Source: BOG-908 sp963850605 (GTDB lineage Bacteria; Pseudomonadota; Alphaproteobacteria; Acetobacterales; Acetobacteraceae). Taken from it: a stretch of DNA of 64,000 nucleotides. The stretch lies in NCBI GenBank assembly GCA_963850605.1, contig CAWKLX010000001.1, positions 266,685 through 330,684 of the forward strand, in the 5' to 3' direction. A program made the translations under genes and the position numbers. Under the pieces are notes generated by a model. The model did not search any database. It was not told where the DNA came from and saw nothing but the letters and a program-made list of their open reading frames with translations. How positions within the stretch are numbered: the first letter of the stretch is position 1; the number at the start of each line of letters is the position of its first letter. Positions 17,759 to 27,653 of this stretch are shown here, one piece after another.

Positions 17759-19447
17759 ATGGACCACCACGGCCTGGCCGATCTCCAGGATGCACCTTCC
17801 CGCACCCGCCATGCGTGGGAGCACCATTATCCGGCGGATGTCAGCTGGCGGCAGCCCGCTGTCTCCGGCACCCTGCCCGGCTTGCTGGCCGACGCCGCCG
17901 CGCGCTGGGGCGACAAACCCGTCATTGAATATCGCGACCGGCAGATCGGCTTCCGGAAATTGTCCGACCTGGTGGACCATCTGGCCGCAGGCTTCATCGG
18001 CGCCGGCTACGGGCCCGGTGCGACGATCGCATTGTTTCTGCCGAACACCCCTTGGCACAGCGTCTGTTTCTTCGCGGCCCTCAAGGCGGGGGCGAAACTC
18101 GTGCACCTCAGCCCGCTCGATGCGCCCCGCGAGATCATGTTCAAGCTGAAGGATAGCGGCGCCAACCTTGTCATCACCACCAATCTGGGCGGCTTGGCCG
18201 CGGGTGCGGCGAAGCTGGTGGACGCCGGTGCGATCCAGCGGCTGGCCATCGGCGAGGACTTGCATTGGGGCGGCACGGGCGACCCGGTCACCTACACCGA
18301 TCGCGTGACGAAGCTGGACGGGATGTTCGCCGATCACCTGCCAGCCACATGGCCCGAGATCAGGCCGCAGGACCTGGCCCTGCTGCAATATACCGGCGGC
18401 ACCACCGGCATGCCCAAGGGTGCGATGCTGACCCATGCCAACATGATGGCCGCCACGCATAGCTACCTGGGCTGGCGTGACGCTTCCGTGCCGCCCTCCG
18501 GCACACAGCGCGTGATCGCGGTGCTGCCGATGTTCCACGTCTATGCGTTGGGTGTGGTGCTGCTGCTCAACATCGCCGACGGCAATGAAATCTTGATGCG
18601 ACCGCGCTTCGACGTGGCGACCACCTTCGAGGATATCGCCCAGAAACGCGCAACCAGCCTGCCGGCGGTGCCCACCATGCTGATTGCCCTGCTCAGCGAT
18701 CCGTCGGCCCACACCCACGATCTATCTTCGCTCTCCATGGTCGGCTCGGGTGGGGCGCCTTTGCCCACGGACGTCGCTCAACGCGTGGAGAAGCTGTTCA
18801 ATCAGCGCATGCGCACCGGCTGGGGCATGACGGAGACGGCAGCCATCGGCACACGCAGCCCGCCCGGCATGGCGCCCGCGCCCGGACTGATCGGCGTGCC
18901 GCTGCCGAACGTGGAGCTGCGGATCGTGTCGCTGGCCGACCCGCACAAGGTGCTGCCGCCCGGCGAGGTGGGGGAAATCGCGGTGCGCGGCCCCAACGTG
19001 TTCTCGGGCTACTGGAACCAGCCGGAACTGACGGCGCAGAGTTTCGCGGACGGTTTCTTCCTGACCGGCGACATTGGCAGCATGGACGAGACCGGGATTT
19101 TCACACTGGTCGATCGTAAGAAGCGGATGATCATTTCGGGGGGTTTCAACGTTTATCCCGCGATGATCGAGAACTGCATCTACGAACATTCCTGCGTTGA
19201 GGAAGTGATCGTGATCGGTGTGCCGGACGCTTATCGCGGCGAGGCCGCCAAGGCGTTCATCAAGCAGCGGGCGGGCACCGAGAAGCTTACGCTGGAGGCG
19301 TTGCGCGCGTTCCTGGCCGACCGCCTGGGCAAGCATGAAATGCCCACCGCCCTTGAAATTCGCGAAAGCCTGCCGAAAAGCCCGGTAGGCAAGTTGCTGG
19401 CGACGCAGTTGGCCGACGAGGAACGCGCGAAGGCGCATACAGCTTAA
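17759..19447 (+). CDS. long-chain fatty-acid--CoA ligase (AMP-binding)
   Basis: A 562-residue ANL-superfamily enzyme that activates a carboxylate as acyl-AMP and then acyl-CoA. The P-loop-like motif LLQYTGGTTGMPKGAMLTH lies at about residues 206-224, GWGMTETAA follows, and the hinge FLTGDIGSMDETGIFTLVDR and catalytic-lysine end (SLPKSPVGKLLATQL) are present. I start at the ATG at 17759 (MDHHGLADLQ) with GAGAGGAAG upstream; the frame extends further upstream without support. Two acyl-CoA dehydrogenase genes follow, so this is a fatty or branched-acid degradation cluster. The chain-length preference cannot be read from sequence. Confidence 0.93.
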   Translation: MDHHGLADLQDAPSRTRHAWEHHYPADVSWRQPAVSGTLPGLLADAAARWGDKPVIEYRDRQIGFRKLSDLVDHLAAGFIGAGYGPGATIALFLPNTPWHSVCFFAALKAGAKLVHLSPLDAPREIMFKLKDSGANLVITTNLGGLAAGAAKLVDAGAIQRLAIGEDLHWGGTGDPVTYTDRVTKLDGMFADHLPATWPEIRPQDLALLQYTGGTTGMPKGAMLTHANMMAATHSYLGWRDASVPPSGTQRVIAVLPMFHVYALGVVLLLNIADGNEILMRPRFDVATTFEDIAQKRATSLPAVPTMLIALLSDPSAHTHDLSSLSMVGSGGAPLPTDVAQRVEKLFNQRMRTGWGMTETAAIGTRSPPGMAPAPGLIGVPLPNVELRIVSLADPHKVLPPGEVGEIAVRGPNVFSGYWNQPELTAQSFADGFFLTGDIGSMDETGIFTLVDRKKRMIISGGFNVYPAMIENCIYEHSCVEEVIVIGVPDAYRGEAAKAFIKQRAGTEKLTLEALRAFLADRLGKHEMPTALEIRESLPKSPVGKLLATQLADEERAKAHTA

Positions 19448-19459
19448 GGACACCGTTTC

Positions 19460-20668
19460 ATGGATTTGCGCTTCACCCCCGAAGAAAACGCCTTCCGCGA
19501 CGAGATGCGCACGTTCTTCCGCGAGAACATTCCCGAATCCATCCGCGCGCGGCTGGGTTCGGGCCGGCATGTGGGCCGCGAGGAGTGGGTGCAGTGCCAG
19601 CGTATTCTGAACAAGGCGGGGCTGGCCACGCCGCACTGGCCGGAAAAGTTCGGCGGCCGCGGTTGGAGTCCGATCCAACTCTACATCTATAACGAGGAAA
19701 TGCTGAAGGAGAACGTGCCGAGCCCGCTGCCTTTCGGCGTGCACATGGTCGGCCCCGTCATCATCGCCTTCGGCACCGACGCGCAGAAGGCGCATTATCT
19801 GCCGCGCATCGCCAACATGGACGATTGGTGGTGCCAGGGGTTTTCCGAACCCGGCGCCGGATCGGATCTCGCGAACCTCAAAACCAAGGCGGTGCGCGAC
19901 GGTGATAGCTGGGTGATCAACGGCCAGAAGACATGGACGACCCTCGCGCAATGGGCGAACTGGATTTTTGTGCTGGCCCGCACCAACCCGGAGGCGCGCA
20001 AGCCGCAAGAGGGGATCAGTTTCCTTCTGGTCGACATGAATACGCCTGGCGTGACGGTGCGCCCCATTCAGCTGATCGACGGTGAGGCCGAAGTCAACGA
20101 GGTGTGGTTCGACGACGTGCGCATCCCTGCGGAAAACCTGGTCGGCGAGGAAAACCGCGGCTGGGATTGCGCCAAATTCCTGTTGGGCAACGAACGTTCC
20201 AATATCGCCCGCATCGGTGCCAGCAAATCGCGCCTGAAGCGCATCCGCGAGTTGGCGCGCCAGGTGCCGGCCGGCGATGGCGCGCTTTGGGACGACATGG
20301 CGTTCCGCAACCGCGTCAACGCCGTCGAGGTCGAACTCAAGGCGCTGGAAATGACCCAGCTGCGCGTCGTGGCGGCCGAACGCGATCACGGCAACAGACC
20401 GAACCCCGCCAGCTCGATCCTGAAAATCAAGGGATCGGAGATCCAGCAGGCCACGACCGAGCTCGCCTTGGAAATGGCCGGCCCGTTCGCGCTCGCTTAC
20501 CATGATGCCGAGCATGACATTCCGGAAGGCACGAACGACCTGCCAGACGGTTTCGGCTGGGCCGACACGGCCGCGCCGGAATATTTCAATTATCGGAAGG
20601 TCTCGATCTACGGTGGGTCCAACGAGATCCAGCGCAACATCATTGCGAAGGCTGTGCTGGGGTTCTAA
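19460..20668 (+). CDS. acyl-CoA dehydrogenase family protein
   Basis: A 402-residue flavoprotein oxidising acyl-CoA to enoyl-CoA. The FAD/substrate loop CQGFSEPGAGSDLANLKTKA is at about residues 131-150, ITGQKTW-like INGQKTWTTLAQWANW follows, and the C-terminal signature YGGSNEIQRNIIAKAVLGF is at the end. It starts at the ATG at 19460, 12 bases after the ligase stop. The family includes enzymes for unusual substrates (steroid side chain, pimeloyl-CoA), and pairing with a second, shorter ACAD gene suggests an alpha2-beta2-type partner; this is inference. Confidence 0.93.
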   Translation: MDLRFTPEENAFRDEMRTFFRENIPESIRARLGSGRHVGREEWVQCQRILNKAGLATPHWPEKFGGRGWSPIQLYIYNEEMLKENVPSPLPFGVHMVGPVIIAFGTDAQKAHYLPRIANMDDWWCQGFSEPGAGSDLANLKTKAVRDGDSWVINGQKTWTTLAQWANWIFVLARTNPEARKPQEGISFLLVDMNTPGVTVRPIQLIDGEAEVNEVWFDDVRIPAENLVGEENRGWDCAKFLLGNERSNIARIGASKSRLKRIRELARQVPAGDGALWDDMAFRNRVNAVEVELKALEMTQLRVVAAERDHGNRPNPASSILKIKGSEIQQATTELALEMAGPFALAYHDAEHDIPEGTNDLPDGFGWADTAAPEYFNYRKVSIYGGSNEIQRNIIAKAVLGF

Positions 20669-20676
20669 GGCTAGGC

Positions 20677-20776
20677 AAGCAGTCCTTTTTTGCAAAAAGG
20701 ACCAAAAACCTTTTGTCTGGTGAGTTCGCGACAGCCGGACAAAGGTCTTTTGCTTCTTTTCTTCAGAAAAGAAGGC
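20677..20776 (+). repeat. three-hairpin intergenic element, copy 3
   Basis: About 100 bases between the two acyl-CoA dehydrogenase genes, starting 8 bases after the upstream stop. Hairpin 1 is AGTCCTTTTT/AAAAAGGACC with a TGC loop; the middle stem CCTTTTGTCTGG/CCGGACAAAGG closes on TTCGCGACAG; the last hairpin is CTTCTTTTCTTCAGAAAAGAAG. The middle stem differs in sequence from copy 1 yet still pairs, which suggests the structure is what is kept. Confidence 0.8.
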
Positions 20777-20803
20777 CCGCGGCAGCGACGAAAAGGCGAC
20801 CAC

Positions 20804-21961
20804 ATGGATTTCGAGTTTTCCGACGAACAGCGCATGCTCAAGGACAGCGTGGACCGCCTGGTCGGCCCCGCCTACGACGATCTGGGCCACCGCCGCGCCA
20901 CACAAAAGCAGCCTGGCGGATTCAGCGCGGAGCTGTGGTCGAAATACGCCGAACTCGGCCTGCTCGCGGTCAACTTCTCCGAGGAGGACGGCGGATTCGG
21001 CGGCGGTCCGGTTGAAACCATGATCGTCATGGAAGCGATCGGACGCGGCTTGGCTTTGGAGCCTTACCTTGCCACCGTCGTCTTTGGCGGCAATTTCCTG
21101 CGCCTGGGCGGCACGCCGGAACAGCGCGCCACCTGCATCCCGGCCATCGCCGATGGGTCACTGAAGCTGGCCTTCGCGCATGTCGAACGTCAAGCGCGCT
21201 ACGACCTTTTCGATGTCAAGACGCACGCCCGCAAGACCGCGAACGGCTACACGATCGAAGGCGACAAGAGCGTCGTCGTGCACGGGGACAGCGCCGACAA
21301 GCTGATCGTCAGCGCGCGCACATCGTCGGCCAGCCACCGGGACCGGCACGGCATTACCTTGTTCTTGGTGGACGCCAACACGCCGGGCATCTCCCGCCGG
21401 GATTTCGCGACGCAGGATGGCCAGCGTGGCGCGGCCATCTCGTTCGGCAGCGTCGATGTGCCAGGCAGCGCGGTACTGGGCACGCTCGATCACGGCGGCG
21501 AGTTGATCGAGCAGGTTAGCGACATCGCCATTGCCGCGGTTTGCGCCGAGGCGGTCGGCTGCATGACGTCGCTGCACGCGCTCACCTTGGATTACCTGAA
21601 GACGCGAAAGCAGTTCGGCGTGCCGATCGGCAGCTTCCAGGTGCTGCAGCACAAGGCGGTGGACATGTTCACCGCGCTGGAACAGGCGCGCAGCATGGAG
21701 TTCTATGCAGCCATGATGGCGAGCGAGACCGACGCGCGTACTCGACGCGCCGCGATCTCCGCGGCCAAGGTGCAAATCAACAATTCCTGCCGTTTCGTTG
21801 GCCAGACCGCCGTGCAACTGCATGGCGGTATCGGTGTCACGATGGAGTATCGCGCGGGCCACTACTTCAAGCGCATGACGATGATTGAAGGGCTGTTGGG
21901 CGACACCGATCACCACATGCGCCAGATCGACGCCATCGGCAGCCTGCTCGAAGCCGCTTGA
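20804..21961 (+). CDS. acyl-CoA dehydrogenase family protein (second subunit)
   Basis: A 385-residue acyl-CoA dehydrogenase homologue starting MDFEFSDEQRMLKDSVDRLV at 20804. It keeps the middle beta domain and the C-terminal block RKQFGVPIGSFQVLQHKAVD and QLHGGIGVTMEYRAGHYFKR, but the usual SEPxAGSD loop is replaced by AHVERQARYDLFDVKTHA. Such altered subunits typically pair with a canonical partner in heteromeric ACADs, consistent with the gene upstream. The ORF runs upstream through the three-hairpin repeat, which is why a longer start is rejected. The KirBac gene overlaps its stop. Confidence 0.92.
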   Translation: MDFEFSDEQRMLKDSVDRLVGPAYDDLGHRRATQKQPGGFSAELWSKYAELGLLAVNFSEEDGGFGGGPVETMIVMEAIGRGLALEPYLATVVFGGNFLRLGGTPEQRATCIPAIADGSLKLAFAHVERQARYDLFDVKTHARKTANGYTIEGDKSVVVHGDSADKLIVSARTSSASHRDRHGITLFLVDANTPGISRRDFATQDGQRGAAISFGSVDVPGSAVLGTLDHGGELIEQVSDIAIAAVCAEAVGCMTSLHALTLDYLKTRKQFGVPIGSFQVLQHKAVDMFTALEQARSMEFYAAMMASETDARTRRAAISAAKVQINNSCRFVGQTAVQLHGGIGVTMEYRAGHYFKRMTMIEGLLGDTDHHMRQIDAIGSLLEAA

Positions 21962-22908
21962 GCGGGCAGGAGACGCCCGAGCCGGGACTGATCAACGAGT
22001 ACCGGACGTTGACCTCCGCCCCACCCACCCGCCGCCGCCGCCGCGAGAAATCCGCGCTCATCAACATGGGCAGCTACTCGCTGGCCAAGAAGGGCGTGTC
22101 CACGTTCGACTGGGCCGATCCCTACGGCATGGCAGTGCGCCTGGGCTGGCGGCGCTTCCTGGCCGTCGTGCTTTCTGTCTACGCGGCGTTCACAGGTTTC
22201 TTTGCGGCCGCGTACATGGTTTTTCCGGGCGCGGTCGCGAACTCGCGCCCGGGCGCATTCTCCGATCATTTCTTCTTCAGCCTCGAGACTCTGGCCACCG
22301 TCGGGTATGGCGAGATGTACCCCGCCACATTTTACGGCCATTGCGTGGCGACCGTCGAGATACTGACAGGCGTATTCTTCAGCGCCATCCTTACCGGCCT
22401 GGTGTTCGTCCGCTTTTCCAAGCCGCAGGCCAAATTCGTCTTTGCCGATCATCCCGTCGTCACCACGCATAATGGCCAATCCACGCTGATGCTACGCGTC
22501 GGCAACGGCCGTGCCGCCGTGCTGGCCGATGCGCGCGTGAAGATGAGCGTGCTGATGTCCGAGCAGACAACCGAGGGCACCTCGTTCCGCCGGACTCATG
22601 AACTGGCGCTCGCGCGCAGCACCATCCCGGTCTTCGCGCTGACCTGGACGATCATGCACCATATCGACGAGCACAGCCCGTTGCATGGCCTGAATTCAGC
22701 GGGTTTTCTGGAGGAGGACGTGCGCATGTTCGTCTCGCTCGAGGCACGTGATCCAGACCTGGCCACCGTGGTGCACGACTTGCACGATTATGGACCAGCC
22801 GAGGTACTATTCGGCATGCGATATACCGACGTTATTACAATTGACGAACAAAAGCGTCCGACCGCGGACATGACGAAGATCAGCGACGTCGAGACCGATA
22901 GCGGCTGA
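21958..22908 (+). CDS. inward rectifier potassium channel (KirBac)
   Basis: A 316-residue homologue of bacterial Kir channels. The sequence shows an amphipathic slide-helix region (YSLAKKGVSTFDWADPYG), TM1 (RRFLAVVLSVYAAFTGFFAA), a pore helix and filter (FSLETLATVGYGEMYP, with TVGYG), TM2 (CVATVEILTGVFFSAILTGL), and the C-terminal immunoglobulin-like cytoplasmic domain (FADHPVVTTHNGQSTLMLRV...). The frame begins with a TTG at 21958 overlapping the preceding TGA; an ATG at 22069 (MGSYSLAKKG) is the other possible start. It is translationally linked to the acyl-CoA dehydrogenase genes, an odd pairing. Confidence 0.92.
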   Translation: MSGQETPEPGLINEYRTLTSAPPTRRRRREKSALINMGSYSLAKKGVSTFDWADPYGMAVRLGWRRFLAVVLSVYAAFTGFFAAAYMVFPGAVANSRPGAFSDHFFFSLETLATVGYGEMYPATFYGHCVATVEILTGVFFSAILTGLVFVRFSKPQAKFVFADHPVVTTHNGQSTLMLRVGNGRAAVLADARVKMSVLMSEQTTEGTSFRRTHELALARSTIPVFALTWTIMHHIDEHSPLHGLNSAGFLEEDVRMFVSLEARDPDLATVVHDLHDYGPAEVLFGMRYTDVITIDEQKRPTADMTKISDVETDSG

Positions 22909-22916
22909 GCAAGAGC

Positions 22917-24372
22917 TTACGGCAGCAACGGATTGTTTTGCTGCAACGAGTTGCGGCTCGGCAAATCGGCGGTGCTCCACCCGCCGCCCAGCGCCTGGAT
23001 AAGCGCCACCGCCGCCGCAAGCTGCTGCTGTTCGATCGAGAGCGCCGTCTGTTGTGCCGCCAACAGCGTGTTTTGTGCCGTGATGACGGCGGTATAGGCC
23101 TGCGTGCCCGCGCGATATTCGTTCAGCGCGATCTGTGCCGCGCGTTGCGAGTCCGTCACGGCCTGCGCCTGCACCACGCTCTGCTGCCGCAGGATGCGCA
23201 GTGTGGAGAGCGCATCCTCCACCTGCTGAAACGCCGTCAGAACGGTTTGGCGGTAATTGGCTACGTCCTGGTCGTAGGTGGCGCGGGCGGCCCGCACCGC
23301 CGCGGTGCGCGCGCCACCCTGGAATATGGCGTCGCTGGCGGAGGCGCCCAACGACCACACGCGGTTGGCGCTGGAAATCAACGAGCCGAGCGGGTTACCG
23401 GCGTAGCCGAACAGCGCGGACAGCGTGATCGCCGGGTAATAGGCAGCTACCGCCACCCCGATCAGCGCGTTCTGGGCCTTCATCGTGCGCTCGGCCGCCG
23501 AGATATCCGGGCGGCGCTCCAGAAGGGCGGATGGCAGAACGCCGGGGGTGTTTGGTACATCCGGAACGCTGGAAACGGGCAGAATGGACAGGGAGGACGG
23601 CGGCTGCCCGATGAGGACGGCGATGGCGTGTTCATACTGTGCACGCGCTACACCGACATTTACCGCCGCCGATTGCGCCGCGTCCAACTGCGCCTGCGCG
23701 GTCAGCACGTCCGAGCGCGCCGCCACGCCGGCCTGGTATTGGTTTTGCGTGATGCGCAGATTTGCCGTGTCGTTGCGCACGGTTTCGTCCAGCACGCGTT
23801 GCAGCGCGTCGGTCACGCGCAGATCGAGATAGTCCGTGGCCAGCAGAGATTGCTGGGACAAGCGCACGTTGGCGATCGTGGCCGCACCGGCCTGCGCGCC
23901 GGCGACATTGCTTTGCACCTGCCGGCGCACGCTGCCCCACACATCGATCGTCCAATCGGCGGTTCCCTGCACGCTATATTGCGTACGCGCAACAGACCCG
24001 CCGCCGCCCACGCCTGCGGCACCCGTGCCGCCGCTCGAACGGGTGACCCCGGCGGTTCCGGTCAGGGTCGGAAACAGGCCCGCACGCGCCTCATCGATCA
24101 GGGCGCGCGCGTTATCGTAGGCCGCGAGTTGAGCCGCCAAGGTCTGGTTGCCGTGCGCTACTTGCTGCTCGAGCCGGTCGAGGAGCGGATCTCCGAATGC
24201 GGAGCCACCATGCGCCCTTCGGCGCGGCATCCTGAGGCGTGGCCAGCTTCCACCCCGGCAGTTCCTTGAAACTTGCGGACATGGGTGCCGCCGGACGGTG
24301 GTAATCCGGGCCGACCATGCAGCCGGCCACCAGCAGCATCGCCGGCGGGCCGGCATATCGGGATATCTTCAT
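22917..24372 (-). CDS. efflux RND outer-membrane lipoprotein, NodT family (frameshifted)
   Basis: Outer-membrane channel of a tripartite pump. The N-terminus MKISRYAGPPAMLLVAGCMVG is a lipoprotein signal (lipobox VAGC), followed by PDYHRPAAPM; the two OEP domains with YQAGVAARSDVLTAQAQLDA and YRAGTQAYTAVITAQNTLLA are in a second frame. The frames meet near 24196-24205 (WWLR | FGDPLLDRLEQQ); one extra base there accounts for the length (1456 = 3x485+1). Joined length is 484 residues. The ATG overlaps the stop of the upstream RND gene by ATGA, so it is the last gene of the efflux operon. Confidence 0.87.
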
Positions 24373-27300
24373 TCGGCAGGCTGCCCCGAGATCGCGGTCT
24401 GTGGGAACGCGCGACGCCACCCCGCGCGCGACCACAAGCGAAACCGGTCCAGATACAGGTAGACCACCGGTGTCGTGTAAAGCGTGAGCACCTGGCTGAC
24501 GATCAGCCCGCCCACAATGGCAATCCCCAGCGGCCGCCGCAGCTCCGCGCCTTCGCCGACATCGAGCGCCAGCGGCACCGCGCCCAGCAAAGCCGCGAAT
24601 GTCGTCATCATGATCGGACGAAACCTGAGCAGGCAGGCCTCGAAAATCGACTCGCGTGTGGAGAGTCCGCGCTCACGCTCCGCGGTCAGCGCGAAATCGA
24701 TCATGAGTATGGCATTCTTCTTCACGATGCCGATCAGCAGGATCACACCGATCAGCGCGATGATGGTGAAATCCGTGCCGGTCATCAGCAACGCCAGCAC
24801 CGCGCCGACGCCGGCCGAGGGCAGGGTGGAGAGGATGGTGATGGGATGCACGGCACTCTCATAGAGGATGCCCAGCACGATGTACACTGCCAGCAGCGCC
24901 GCCAGAATCAGCATCGGCTCGCTGCTCGTCGATTGCTGAAAGGTTGCGGCCGTGCCGGCGAACGTGCCGACGATGCTGGCCGGCATGCCGATCGAAGCTG
25001 TGGCGCGTGCGATGGCGGCCGTCGCCTGGCCCAGCGAATGGCCGGGCGGCAGATTGAACGATATCGTGGCGGCCACGAAAGCGCCCTGGTGATTGACGCC
25101 GAGCGGCGTGTGGCTTGGCGCGAAGTGGGAGATCGCTGCCAGAGGCACCATGGTTTCCTTTGCGGTGCTGACCGACGCACCACTGGAGGCGCCACTCTTG
25201 CCAGAGGCTGCCAGGGCGTTGCTGCTGGCGTTACGCGCTGAATCCTGTGCCACGCTGGCCGCCGTCAGTGTTGTTTTCGACGACTGCACCGTGCCGGCGG
25301 GAAAGCCGCTGGCGCCGGTGCCGGGCGCGCTGGCGCCGGACGTGCTGATCCATACATCCCGCAATGTCTGCGGGCTTTGCCAATATCGCGGCGCCAGTTC
25401 CATGACCACGTGATATTGGTTGAGCGGATTGTAGATCGTACTGACCTGCCGCTGGCCGAACGCATCGTAGAGCGTGTTGTCGATCGTGGCCGGCGTCAGG
25501 TTCAGCCGCGCCGCGGTGCTGCGATCGATCACCAGCTCGGTCTGCAGACCGGCCTGCTGCTGATCGCTGTTCACATCGGCGAGTGCGGGATCCTTCTGCA
25601 GCGCCTCGGTCAGCTTCGGCGCCCATTTGTAAAGCGTCGGCGCGTCGTCGGCCTGCAGTGTGTACTGGTACTGCGCGTTGGCCTGCCGGCCGCCCACTCG
25701 GATGTCCTGCACGGCTTGCAGATAGAGCCGCGCGCCGGCGACCCGCGCGAGTTTTGGCCGCAGGCGCGCGATCACCTGGTCGGCACTGGCATCGCGCTGC
25801 GCAAGCGGTTTCAGCGCCACGAACAGATTGGCCGTATTCGTCTGCCGGCCACCGGTGAACCCCACCACGTTGGCGATCGCCGGGTCGCGCCGGACGATGT
25901 TCTGTATCGCGGCCAGCTTCGTCCGCATTGCTTGGAAGCTGGTGGACTGGTCGGCCTGCACCATGCCCATCAATGCGCCGGTATCCTGCTGGGGAAAGAA
26001 ACCCTTCGGCACGATGACGAACAGATACACGTTCAGCGCGACAGTTGCCGCCAGAACGAGGATCACCAGCAGGGAACGGTCCAGCGACCAGTTCAGCGTC
26101 CGCTCATAGAAGTGCTGCATCCGGGTGAACCCGGCTTCCGTGCGCCGGAAAAACCATCCACGCTTTCGCCTGTTCTCCACGCGCAGGAACAGCGCGCACA
26201 TCATTGGAGTGGTCGTCAGCGAGATCAGCAGGCTGACGACAATCGCCAGCGAGAGCGTCAGCGCGAATTCCCGGAACAAGCGTCCGACGATGCCCCCCAT
26301 CAGCAGGATCGGCAGAAACACGGCAACGAGCGAGGCGCTGATGGACAGAACGGTAAACCCAACCTCGCGTGCGCCGAGCAGGGCCGCCTGAAGACGCGGC
26401 ATGCCGTCCTCCATGTGGCGGGCGATGTTCTCAAGCACCACGATCGCGTCGTCGACCACGAAGCCGGTCGAAATCGTCAGCGCCATCAGCGAAAGATTGT
26501 CCAGGCTGAATCCGAGGAGATACATGGCCGCGAACGTGCCGATGATGGAGACGGGTACGGCCACCGCAGGGATCAGGGTGGCCCGTGCATTGGCCAGGAA
26601 CACGAAAACCACGGCGATCACCAATACGATCGCGATCAGCAGCGTGCGTTGCGTGTCGTTCAGCGACGCGCGTACGGTCGGTGTGCGGTCAATCGCGATG
26701 GACACGTTCGTGCCGCCAGGCAGCGAGGCCTCCAGTCGCGGCAGTACGGCGCGTATCCCGTTGACCGTGGAAATGATGTTGGCGCCCGGCTGGCGGAACA
26801 CGATCAGCACCACGGTGTTCTGCCCGTTGAACAGGCCCGAATTCCGCAGATCCTCGACGCTGTCCAGCACGTCGGCCACATCCGTCAGCCGGACAGCGGC
26901 GCCGTTGCGATAGGCCACGACGAGAGGGCGGTAGTCGGCCGCATGGCGCGCCTGGTCGTTGGTATAGAGCTGGAAGTGCCTCTCGCCCTCTTCGATCGCA
27001 CCTTTCGGCGCGTTGGCGTTGGCCGACGCGAGCGCCGCACGCACATCTTCCAGACCGATGCCATAGTGGAAAAGCGCACCCGGGTTCAGCTCCACCCGCA
27101 CCGCAGGCAAGGCCGAACCATTCACATCGACTTCACCCACACCGGGCATCTGCGACAGCTTTTGTTCGAGCACCGTGGCTGCGGAATCGTAGAGCTGACC
27201 TTGCGTCAAGGTTTTCGAGGTGAGCGCTATGATCATCACCGGCGCGTCTGCGGGGTTGACCTTTCGATATGTGGGATTTTGCCGGAGCGCTGTCGGCAGA

Positions 27301-27653
27301 TCGGCGCGTGCGGCGTTGATCGCGGCTTCCACATCGCGCGCCGCGCCGTCGATGTTGCGATTCAGCCCGAATTGCAGCGTGATGCGCGTCTGGCCGACCG
27401 AGCTTTGCGACGTCATCTCCGTCACGTCGGCAATCTGACCCAGATGCCGCTCCAGCGGACTGGCGACCGAGGTCGCGACCGTGTCCGGACTGGCGCCGGG
27501 CAGGCTCGCCTGCACCGAGATCGTCGGGAAATCCACTTGCGGCAAGGGAGATACCGGCAATTGCACATAGGCGAAAATGCCGGCGATCGCCACGCCGATG
27601 GTCAGCAATGTCGTCGCGATTGGCCGGGAGATGAAAGGCGCGCTGATATTCAC
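24369..27653 (-). CDS. multidrug efflux RND transporter permease subunit (MdtC-like)
   Basis: A 1094-residue inner-membrane proton-driven pump of the HAE1 family. It begins MNISAPFISRPIATTLLTIG and carries the TM4 proton-relay block GFVVDDAIVVLENIARHMED, plus repeated MdtB/C-type segments such as PLGIAIVGGLIVSQVLTLYTTPVVYLYLDR near the end. A Ser/Ala-rich insertion around residues 790-850 (AASVAQDSARNASSNALAAS) is longer than usual. The start overlaps the stop of the second RND gene (ATGA) and the stop overlaps the NodT start. Two adjacent non-identical RND genes imply a heterotrimer as in MdtBC. Confidence 0.95.
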   Translation of the reverse strand: MNISAPFISRPIATTLLTIGVAIAGIFAYVQLPVSPLPQVDFPTISVQASLPGASPDTVATSVASPLERHLGQIADVTEMTSQSSVGQTRITLQFGLNRNIDGAARDVEAAINAARADLPTALRQNPTYRKVNPADAPVMIIALTSKTLTQGQLYDSAATVLEQKLSQMPGVGEVDVNGSALPAVRVELNPGALFHYGIGLEDVRAALASANANAPKGAIEEGERHFQLYTNDQARHAADYRPLVVAYRNGAAVRLTDVADVLDSVEDLRNSGLFNGQNTVVLIVFRQPGANIISTVNGIRAVLPRLEASLPGGTNVSIAIDRTPTVRASLNDTQRTLLIAIVLVIAVVFVFLANARATLIPAVAVPVSIIGTFAAMYLLGFSLDNLSLMALTISTGFVVDDAIVVLENIARHMEDGMPRLQAALLGAREVGFTVLSISASLVAVFLPILLMGGIVGRLFREFALTLSLAIVVSLLISLTTTPMMCALFLRVENRRKRGWFFRRTEAGFTRMQHFYERTLNWSLDRSLLVILVLAATVALNVYLFVIVPKGFFPQQDTGALMGMVQADQSTSFQAMRTKLAAIQNIVRRDPAIANVVGFTGGRQTNTANLFVALKPLAQRDASADQVIARLRPKLARVAGARLYLQAVQDIRVGGRQANAQYQYTLQADDAPTLYKWAPKLTEALQKDPALADVNSDQQQAGLQTELVIDRSTAARLNLTPATIDNTLYDAFGQRQVSTIYNPLNQYHVVMELAPRYWQSPQTLRDVWISTSGASAPGTGASGFPAGTVQSSKTTLTAASVAQDSARNASSNALAASGKSGASSGASVSTAKETMVPLAAISHFAPSHTPLGVNHQGAFVAATISFNLPPGHSLGQATAAIARATASIGMPASIVGTFAGTAATFQQSTSSEPMLILAALLAVYIVLGILYESAVHPITILSTLPSAGVGAVLALLMTGTDFTIIALIGVILLIGIVKKNAILMIDFALTAERERGLSTRESIFEACLLRFRPIMMTTFAALLGAVPLALDVGEGAELRRPLGIAIVGGLIVSQVLTLYTTPVVYLYLDRFRLWSRAGWRRAFPQTAISGQPAE

